Made by a program: the position numbers and the translations under genes
Part shown: in pieces, positions 13,911 through 24,000 of the stretch
How positions within the stretch are numbered: the stretch's first letter is position 1
How the letters are laid out: each line of letters starts with the position of its first letter
Source of the DNA: Kryptolebias marmoratus
Taxonomy: Eukaryota > Chordata > Actinopteri > Cyprinodontiformes > Rivulidae
Length of the DNA stretch: 64,000 nt
NCBI RefSeq assembly: GCF_001649575.2
Contig: NC_051434.1
Span: 19,703,276-19,767,275 of the forward strand
Direction of reading: 5' to 3'
The notes under the pieces: model-generated
What the model was told of the DNA's origin: nothing
Seen by the model: the letters and a program-made list of their open reading frames with translations, nothing else
Databases searched by the model: none

Positions 13911-14127
13911 AGACTCTAAGTCTGACAATCTGACCAGTCCTGTTAAAGTCCTCTGGTTTGAAATGTTCACTACAGAGCTGAGACGAATCCGTAGCAACAA
14001 AACCCTCCCTTCTTACTGCACTTTCCCATTGCCTTCTTAAATCTGTGTTACTGGGAAACCTTCAAAATGTTAAGAATTCAATACTGAGCCGGTTATTGCA
14101 ACCGTACACTGAACAAAATCCGGTCAT
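13911..14127 (-). pseudogene. THAP-type zinc finger, one in-frame stop
   Basis: Starting from ATG at 14127 the minus strand encodes MTGFCSVYGCNNR, then after one TGA at 14062-14064 continues in the same frame with RFPSNTDLRRQWESAV, SSQLCSEHFKPEDF and RTGQIVRLR. The ligands C5, C10, C52 and H55 fit the C2CH THAP pattern, and W34 and the RFP/HF landmarks are present. THAP domains bind DNA in cellular THAP proteins and in P-element-like transposases. It sits antisense in chtop intron 1 and the frame is lost soon after. A decayed transposon or gene copy is likeliest; a sequencing error at the stop is possible. Confidence 0.75.
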
Positions 14128-15043
14128 AGCTGCTCGCTCTGTGTTTCCTCCTGTTGGCTCTTCTTGAGAGGAGAGACGAATCCAATATGGCGTTGACGCA
14201 GGATGAATTCCAGCACGTAATGAGGCGTCTACGTATTTATATCTGTGCCGAGCAAGTCTGTTTTGAGTAGCCATCTTTTGAAAATCACGGCTTATTTTTG
14301 AGAAACTGCATTCTCGGTCGTGCACATTATTTTGTTGCCCACCTCCACCCTCGGCTCACTTTGTACTCACCTTGGCAGCTGCCAGGTTCATGATTTAATC
14401 TACTGGAGTCCACTTTTGCAATGAAGAAAGGCAGATTTTAAATAGGTATTGTTTGCCATCAGTCTGGTTTTTAGAACTGGACACTCAGAGCTGCAGTACT
14501 GTGCTCCTGTACAGGTGTCCAAATACAGCTAACGCTCTAGGATTACAGAAACTAAATTAAGAAGGGTTCAAGATGGGTTTGAGACACCCACGGTGACTAT
14601 TTGAAAATGTGACTTGCGCAAAGAAATTGAGAACACCGGCGAACGCTGCAAGACATTTGAGAGACTCCCTTGCAAAAAGCCTTCCAGTAACTAGTCACAG
14701 CCCAGTCAGATACCACCTTAAAGGAGGTGGTGCAGATCTCCAGCGACGTTGCATGCCGTGTGTTCAGTTTCACCCCAGTGTCTTTGTCCAGGGTTAAGTT
14801 AAGGTTGAAGGCAACCATCTGAGGTTAAAGTTAGGGTTAGTTATCAGATATTAGCCTACCCTCAGCTGAACAAAAGTGTGGACACAAAGTCATTAGAAAA
14901 TAATTTCGGTGTTTGGAATGTACTGTTTATTTAAGATCAGAGCTTCATGTCTAGGTTAGCTTATTACATCTTTAATGTCTAACCAGTTTTTTGTTTTGTT
15001 TTTTTGTCTTGTTTTCAGGAGTCTACAATCAGAGTTTCTCAAA

Positions 15044-18000
15044 ATGAGTGCTCCCTCGTCCCAAAAAGTTGTCCTGAAAAGCACCACCAAAGTGTCTCTC
15101 AACGAGCGGTGAGGCGCCACGCACCCTGTCAGCAGTTAGTCACCAGAAGCAGAGGCCACCCGTGGCTTTTTATCATTGTAGTACTCTCTACGGAAGGCTG
15201 CTGTGGGGGACCGGACCCAACATGGATGCAGTTCTGGCTGTTCCCCGCGTGTGCACTGCTCACTCAACTCTGTCGGCCCCGCCACCATTTATTAACACAT
15301 CGGCGGGAATCAAAGTGGTAGCTCTGCGGGGCAGAGGGGGTCTGTCCAGGCCAGAAGCTTTGTGTAAGCAGTGCACACATGTAGACAAGGGGAGAGGGTA
15401 GTGGTCAAGCTTGGTAAGCAGTTTTAATCCTATGCTGGACCAGACCACTGTCCTAAAAGGCCTAGACGTGCTTGCACCTTGTTCACACAGTACACTCCGC
15501 TGTATACGTTTGTGCCTTTCAAAGGAGCAGGGAGATGGTGCGTCTCCTTATTACTGCTTCTGATTTTTCTCTCTCAAGCCTGTGGAACTAAAGCACAGTC
15601 CCCTTTTTATACCTCTGTTCTTTCATTCCTTTTCTCTCTGCTGAAGTCTGTCCATGACCCAAATACTCAGTCCTAGCTTGGACGTGACTAAAAATCACCC
15701 CCAGTCACACCCCCCCCCCCTTTCCTACCTTCCTGCACCAGCACCACTTACTCAGTGGTTAAATTAAAAGTCACGGTCCTTGCTGTAAGTGGCTGAGTGG
15801 CGCCTCATGTCCGGGGCCTCTGCTGCAGCGCGGTGACATCCCAGCCGATCAGCCAGAGGCCTGTAAGTGGCAAGTTTGAGCCGTTCTCCTGGAGTCTCTT
15901 CTCACCTCCTGTTCTCAACACTGTTTTTGCACTCTCGTGTCTCTTCCTTTCTTCCTTCTCCTCACCTGTGCTTGTTTGAAACGTGCTAAATGCAAACAAA
16001 GATATATATTTTTTGCATTGTCATATAATTGAGAGAGAAAAAAAAAGTGCCAACAAGTGGAACAGGAAGTCGTGCGTGACTTAAGAGCCACAGAAGTCTT
16101 AATAGCCGCATCTGTATAATGAGAAATGACTTGATGTGGAACCCTGCTTCCTCCTCCTACTCTGTGTATCCCGACCCCTTCTTTTACTTCCTTCCTCTTC
16201 TTCCCTCCCACCTTTAAAGCTTCACTAACATGCTGAAGAACAAGCAGCCCACTGCAGTAAGCATTCGAGCCACCATGCAACAGCAGCATTTGGCTAGCGC
16301 CCGCAATCGCCGGCTGGCCCAGCAGATGGAGAACCGGCCGTCGGTGCAAGCAGCTCTGAATCACAAGCAGGTATGGTCGAACATCGGGTAATCAGGGGCT
16401 TCGTAGTCTTAGACCAGGGGTCTGCAACCTGCGGCTCTCTGGTTCCTCTGCAGCGGTTCTTTATACCTTTCACCAAAAATAACAGAAAAATAAGTATTTA
16501 TGTCTAGAGCCACAATAGTTAAAGCGAACTGCAGCGCTTTTCTTGTCCAGTTTTCTTTAATATGTGAATAAAATTTCTGTAACAAAATATTATTAAAGAA
16601 CTAACTCGTACATCAGTAATTTGTTAATCAATTTATCCCTTCATTGGTTTAACTTCCAGTTTTTCACTGAAACGCACAAAAAAAGAATTAAACGTTTACA
16701 TTTACAGCACTTTGCTGAGGGGAAAATGGAAAAAGGGTAGTTTTGCAAATATTACTGTTATGAGTTTATGAAATCAAATGTTTTGCAGAAATGTGGCGAT
16801 CACTCTGAGAACAATAAGAAGTAGAAGTAAAAGCTTGTATTTTTATGAAAAATACTCAAGTTTAAGGAAATGAAGGTAAGATCAATTTAGAGAAAATATC
16901 CAACAAACTGTCCTGAACTTTATGTTCATTCAAATAATTTACCTGGATGGTTTCTTATTTCAGAGTGGGGTACTTATTAATTTTCACAAATATAGAGATA
17001 ACCCACAAGGGCCTAAATCTGATGAAACAGGGTATAAACCAAATGTTTTTCCCCTCCATAAGTGTTTGTTTTTTTCCTTTGTCCTAAACTCTACAGATAC
17101 ATGACAACATTTCGTTATAGTGTTTATTTTCAGAGTTTAACAAATGTTTTTGTAGTATTTATATAAGGCGTATTAAATTTTCATCTTTATTTCGATCTTG
17201 AAGTAGGTTTTGCAACCTCAAAAACTGGCCTCAAAGCATCTTTAAGATTTTATAATGACTCGAGGGTACTGTAGTATCAGTGAGCTCGATATTTCAAAAG
17301 ACTTCTTGGACTGCAACACATCATAGAATATAGGGCTGCAATGATTAGTCGACAATAATAATAGTTGATGACTAATTTAATTGTTGTTAAGTCGTTTTTT
17401 ATTACCAGTACTGCTGATTTTTTTATTTTTAAACGGAGTGAGACGTCTTCCCGCCCACCTGTCTCTGGCGAGCTTCACACATGCGCAGTAGCATTCAGCA
17501 GCATGATTAGTCATGGCGGCTACTGGTGAAACAACACGGCGCGCTAAACGACAGTTTCACTCTCGATAAAGGAAAAAAAATTATCCGCAACATTTGCAAA
17601 GCGGACCTCACATATCATGGAAGTACTTCTGTGATGCACGAGCATTTAAAGAGGACGCACGTCGGACATCTGGAAGCAGACACAGAGTTATATATAATTA
17701 TGTGATTCCTAATCTGATTAGTCGACTAATCGTTTCAATAGTTGATGAGTAATCGACTATCAAAATAGTCATTAGTTGCAGCCCTAATAGATTATTATAT
17801 TTCAGGTATCTTGTGTTCATATTCTGCACTTTGAGAACGTATTTGGTAAATCCAGCAGACTCTCTGGCCTTGATGCCCACTGGTTTAGATGATAATGATG
17901 ATTAGTGCTGGGCGATATAACGATACATATCGTGGGGACGATAGAAAAGTGTCTATCATGATATGTTTTCTTCTATCGTCTCTATAGTTTCTGTCGTTTC

Positions 18001-21000
18001 TATCATAATTGTATCAATGATTCATGTAAATATTTCATAATGTAGGCTACGACGAATGTATTAGTGTTGTCACTTTGCATACATTCAGTTTATATAAGTG
18101 ATAAATAAGAAGAAAAANNNNNNNNNNNNNNNNNNNNNNNNNNNNNNNNNNNNNNNNNNNNNNNNNNNNNNNNNNNNNNNNNNNNNNNNNNNNNNNNNNN
18201 NNNNNNNNNNNNNNNNNNNNNNNNNNNNNNNNNNNNNNNNNNNNNNNNNNNNNNNNNNNNNNNNNNNNNNNNNNNNNNNNNNNNNNNNNNNNNNNNNNNN
18301 NNNNNNNNNNNNNNNNNNNNNNNNNNNNNNNNNNNNNNNNNNNNNNNNNNNNNNNNNNNNNNNNNNNNNNNNNNNNNNNNNNNNNNNNNNNNNNNNNNNN
18401 NNNNNNNNNNNNNNNNNNNNNNNNNNNNNNNNNNNNNNNNNNNNNNNNNNNNNNNNNNNNNNNNNNNNNNNNNNNNNNNNNNNNNNNNNNNNNNNNNNNN
18501 NNNNNNNNNNNNNNNNNNNNNNNNNNNNNNNNNNNNNNNNNNNNNNNNNNNNNNNNNNNNNNNNNNNNNNNNNNNNNNNNNNNNNNNNNNNNNNNNNNNN
18601 NNNNNNNNNNNNNNNNNNNNNNNNNNNNNNNNNNNNNNNNNNNAGATCTCATTTGTGAAAGTTCAGTTAAATGTCACTTAGAAATAAAGCTTGAAAAAGG
18701 TAAGAAATGAGATTATTTTTTCATATTTTTCAGAGAATAACTGACAACGTACGTAATTGGGGTATATTGTGATATATATCGTTATCGTGATATAAAATTA
18801 TCCATATCGTGATATAGAATTTTTTTCCATATCGCCCAGCACTAGTGATGATAGAAGGAAAATATGTGAAAATTTTACTAATATTGTGCAGCTCTTCTTG
18901 AGGCCTCAACCTGCTTCTCCTTGTTAGCCTGCTCAAGCCATTGGAACTTCACCAACATATACACACATGCACTAATATTTATACGTTTTATTATCATTTG
19001 TATTTATTTGCGTCACAGCGTTGAGCTCAGAGGTCTGCAGTTTTACACTCCAGCCCACTAGCTGGCGGTATTGTTGGTTTGTCAACTGTATGTTCAAAGA
19101 AAAAAAAGCAAAGAAATTAAGAATTCGATGCAGCTTTTGTGTCTGTTTATTTGTTGGTCAGCTCTTTGTGGGGGACTGATGCTCATTTCCAGCTGTCAAA
19201 CAGGAGACAGGCGAGGTACAAACTAGACACGATGCCAGTCCATCTGTAGGCGTGGGTCAGTTTTCAGCTGTAAGGAACTCAACTCTGAATCACTTCTTCT
19301 TTCTTTCCTATCATGCCATTGCTATGGCTTAACTTTCTTTTAATGAGACAAAGAGACTCAGACTCTGGTTGTATGAAGAGCAGAGTGGAAAAGACAGTGG
19401 TCTGTTTCAAAAGGTTTTCAGTATTAAAGAGTCAGGCTTGTCTTGGATGCACCACCCACCCCTCTTGAAGGAAACAATGATTTTAAACATGCTTACAAAA
19501 AGCCTCAGCATTGACGTGTCTGTATAGACAGCTTGGTACAGGCTCACTAACCAGCCAACTAACTAACTAGCATCAGGCTCCCAGTGTTACTTTACAGAGC
19601 AGAACGACAGAAATGAAATATTAATCTGCGCAATAAACAGATTTAATTTAGAACTATAACTAAATGTAGCTGATATTTTGTGTAGGTTTTTCACCCTTGT
19701 GTGTTAAATCATATTTTAAATCAGCGGCTGGTTTTCTGCTGTTTTACCTGCCACTGATGATAACTTTAATCTCAATACTTATTTCTATTTGGTACCTTTA
19801 TTTCCAAAACAGAAGTACTTGATAAAGATTGCAAATCACAAATCATGACTACAACCCCTGGCAAAAAGTATGGAATCACCAGTCTTGGATGAGCACTCAT
19901 TCAGACATTTCATGCTGTAAAACAAACTCAGATCAAAATCATGATACAATAATAAGGTCATTCCAAAGTGCAACTTGTTGGCTTTCAGGAACACTCAAAG
20001 AAATGAAGAAAAAAACATTGTGAAAGTCAGTGAATGATACTTTTATTGACCAAACACAGGGAAATAAATATGGAATCACTCAATTCTGAGGAAAAAAGTA
20101 TGGAATCATGAAAAACACATAAACAAAAGACCATTCAAAATACATCACTAGTATTTAGTTGCACCACCTTTGGCTTTTATAACGGCTTTCAGCCTCTGAG
20201 GCATGGACTCGATGAGTGACAAATAGTATTCTGCATCAATTTGGTGCCAACTCTCTTTGATAGCAGTTGCCAGATCAGCTTTGCAGGTCGGAGCCTTCTT
20301 GTGGACCATTTTTTTCAATCTCCACCACAGGTTTTCAATTGGGTTGAGATCTGGACTATTTGCAGGCCATGACATCGACTGAATGCGTCTTTCTCCAAGG
20401 AATGCCTTCACGGTTTTTGCCCTATGGCACGATGCATTGTCATCTTGGAAAATTATTTCATCATCTCCAAACATTTGTTCAATTGAAAGGATGAAAACTG
20501 TCGAAAATGTCAATGTAAACTTGTGCATTGATAGAAGAATTAACCACAGTCATCTCCACAGTGCCTTTGCCTTACATGCAGCCCCATATCATCAATGACT
20601 GTGGAAATGTGGTTGTTTTCTTCAGACAGGCCTCTTCATAAATCTTACTGGAACGGCACCAAACAAAAGTTCCAGCATCATCACCTTGTCCAATGCAGAT
20701 TCTTGACTCATTTACTTGTGTCCTTTGTGTCTGTGAACAAAAGTTGACAAAAGTTAAAATATCTTAAATTTAAATATTGTTATATGAAATATCCTATTAT
20801 CATAGCTATAATAATAAGCTATGATATTTTACTAGCAGTAGTTCTTTTTAAATAAAAGATATTAAATCATGTTTTATATTTAGGGGGCTGCGGCGTCTGG
20901 GTGGTCAGTATCGCGGTCTTGTAATCCTGAGGCCGCAGGTTCGAGCCCAGGCTGCTGCAGGAAGGGCATCCGGCGTAAAACAATAGCCAAATCCTTCGTG

Positions 21001-24000
21001 TGAGTTCACTCGCTGTGGCAACCCCTGAAAAAGGGAGCAGCTGAAAGAACTTAGATCATGTTTTATATATATTTTTACATTTCTTTGTCACATCAAGCTT
21101 CCTTATTGACTCTTAAAGGGATCTTTGACTACTTGCAGATGTTTGGCTGAATATGTTATTTCCTTCTACTAAAGGCTGTTGTATATGACAAGTAAAACTC
21201 CTAATTGCCTATTTACTGTACTACATTTTTTGACCTAAGGAGGATATTTTACTTGCTCAATGCATTCTGGGGCGATGACGTGTGTAGGTGGCAGTGGAGA
21301 CTAAAACACAAAGAGTCAAGACGTTATAATGAATGACAATAAATTTAGAATCTATTAGTCCTTATGCATTTATGCAGGATATATCTGTTGAAATTATCAA
21401 AGATGACAAACTTATGATTTACCGTGTTTATCATGTTAGCTCTGGAGCTAACGGGATGTATATTAGAGAGGGCTAACGCTAAAGCTGAGGCGCCCCTCCT
21501 TAAACGGACCAGCTCTGTCTTCTGTCCTGCATCCGCCTGGCAGCACAGGTCGGCCGTGCACTGCCACTGATGTGGTCGTGTGCTCAGGGTTGATGTGTAT
21601 TGTTCTGTGGTCCGAGTGGGACAAAAATTCACTTTTCCAAAGGCTCCAGCTACCCAAACTAAAACAAGCAGCAGACAATGAATGGATTGATGGCTCCGTA
21701 ATGTGGCAATAACATGTCTTTAAGGCTTTAGTGCGTTAAACAGTATATAATAGTAATAATATAATATACATGAGAAAACGTTCATATGTTGTTGTTTTTC
21801 TGTATATAGGATGCTTATCGTGAACAGCTTTTAGACAATTGTCTCTCCTTCATCCCTTTGGTCCTTCTCATCTTCAGCTGCCTGCTGAGTCATGTCTGCC
21901 ATTCAGCCGTTTCAGGTTGAACGGGAGGAGGAGGCAGACACTGGGCTTGATGAGTTACCTGTCTGTCATCTACCCAGAATGCAACGCAGCGTAAAGAACA
22001 CGGCGACGTCCATGTGACTTTATTTTTCAAATTTGTTTAAAAAAAAAAAAAAAACAGCCTACAAGATTTTTTTTTTTTCCTGGTCCTGTTTTTATAGCTG
22101 AAGCAAATGTCTGTCAAATAAGTCCTGTCTTTCCTGCTAGTCGGAGATCCTTTTAACATGATTGTTCTTCGTTCTTTTTCTTTTTTTTTACACATATACA
22201 CAGATTTTGTTTCAGTGTAGTGGAGGAAAAAGACGCAACACTGGAAGTTAGACGAGGGTTTAGGGATTGTCTACAAATAGTAAAATCAAGCTGTAATCGA
22301 TATTCATCAACATCAGTAGAACCATCAGACAGGCAAGTCCGACACAGATGACCTACCACAGGGTTGAATTATGACTTATAGATTAGATCCTGTAAAACTT
22401 TGCCACCGCCATGTCTTAGAAGAAAGTACTAACAAACAGAGCCTCTGTTCGAAATGGTTGACATGATGAAATGTAATGAAAGGGAGAAGTAGGGGTGCAG
22501 CGATACTGAACTGTCTGAGGTGGGTCCAGTGTGTTAAAATGACCTGCATGCACAGAAGACATGACGTCTCGCGCAGCACGCTGTGTTTACAGAAGTAAAT
22601 ATGGATGCTACACGTGTCAACTCGTGTGTATCGATTCTGAAGTAGTCGTGGAATCGGAGCAGACTAAATTATTATCTGATGTGTTTGTTTCGTCCACTGT
22701 TTACATTTGTTTGTGTTGCTTTCCGCCTGCTCCGGTATGGAGTTGAACGTCTGGAACGAGAGTGATGTAGTATCGATCCCATCACACTAGAATCTATACG
22801 ATCCGACACCAATGTTAGTAAAATATGTTGGTGTAGATTCTCAGTCATACAGGACACGGATCATCAGATATAAATCTGATTTATTCCTACATGAAGTAGA
22901 CCAGGGATGGATTTTTTAAAAATATGTATTAATGTTGTTCAGACTATCTTGAAAAAAATCAGATATGAGTCACATATGGACAAAATAAATCAGATTTTGG
23001 CCCCTTTTGCCTGCAGTGTGACTAGGGTTGCCAACTGTCCCGTATTAGCCGGGACGTCCTGTATTTCAGCCAAATAAGGTTTGTCCTGTTTGTCCCGGAT
23101 TCACGGGTAAGATGGAGATGTGAAATGTAAGGGAAGATGCATTTTTCTTTTTGTGCGTCATAATACATCTTGTAAAACAGTGAATATTGCAGAAAATCAT
23201 AATTTATTCTGTAGGCATAAAATTTGGTGCTTGCTTGCTTACCCTGCAGGGGTGTCTGTGTGCTCAGTGCGCTCGCCGCGCTGTGCTGCGAGGGAGTGAG
23301 GAAAACTTGGAACGTGGTCGTGTGTAAGTGGCGTGTTGTGTAACGTGTCGTGTGGAAAATGCGCGCAGGAAGTCTTGAAAATAACAGAGGAGATGATGTG
23401 GACGAGGAAAACGAGAATAATTTTTGTTTAGGGGGATCTAACTCAAATGTTGGGGAATTAAAAATAATTAAGTGGTGACGCCACACGTGACGTCATACAT
23501 GATGTCATTAAGCCCCACCCCCGGCGGGCTCGTCCCGTTTTTTTTGGAGCGGCTGAGTTGGCAACCCTAAGTGTGAGTGTAGTTAAAGACTACAGGCGAT
23601 CATTGCGCCCCCCTAAAAGTGGTCAGGTGTTTTATTGCTGCGCTTTGCTAACTGCCACCACAGAAAAGGAGCGGAGGAACGGATTATCAAAAGCATTCGG
23701 CGCCAAAGCAAAGACGGCTAGTTCAGATCAAACACGAGTTTGCTGCTGTTACTTCAACCTTGAAACCAGTTCCATTTTGGTTTTTTCCCCCCGATATCAA
23801 ACAGCGTTTCTTGGGCTAACGCTGCAGAGGTACAAGACAAGGCGCCTCGGCTGACTACCTGACGCGATAGGCCACGCCCCCCTGACGCTAAGAGAAAGGG
23901 CGGGGTCAGTGAAGAGCACCAGAGCCTTTTGTCCTCCAGCGTGTTTTGTAGAAAGAGAGAGAGACACGAAGGAACGATAACACCGATAAATGAAACTTAT

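Larger units (their letters stand above)
11711..15018 (+). other. chtop intron 1
   Basis: A 3.3-kb intron holding a CAGGATTTCCCCCAG-ended element (12863-13820) and a minus-strand THAP domain relic (13911-14127). Stretches 11711-12862 and 14330-15018 show no gene or repeat I can name. Confidence 0.6.

Noticed and set aside
15004..15321. 105-residue plus-strand frame over a chtop exon
   Set aside because: It is out of frame with the CHTOP start and runs into the intron past the donor at 15109.
18047..18658. Long frames through X residues
   Set aside because: They cross the 526-base assembly gap and are artefacts, as are those across 49081-49197.
20883..20960. Functional tRNA gene
   Set aside because: A and B boxes are present, but I see no matched acceptor stem and the sequence continues into a known dispersed repeat body.
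23022..23486. 154-residue minus-strand frame
   Set aside because: It is contained in the 23023-23569 hAT MITE and resembles no transposase domain.
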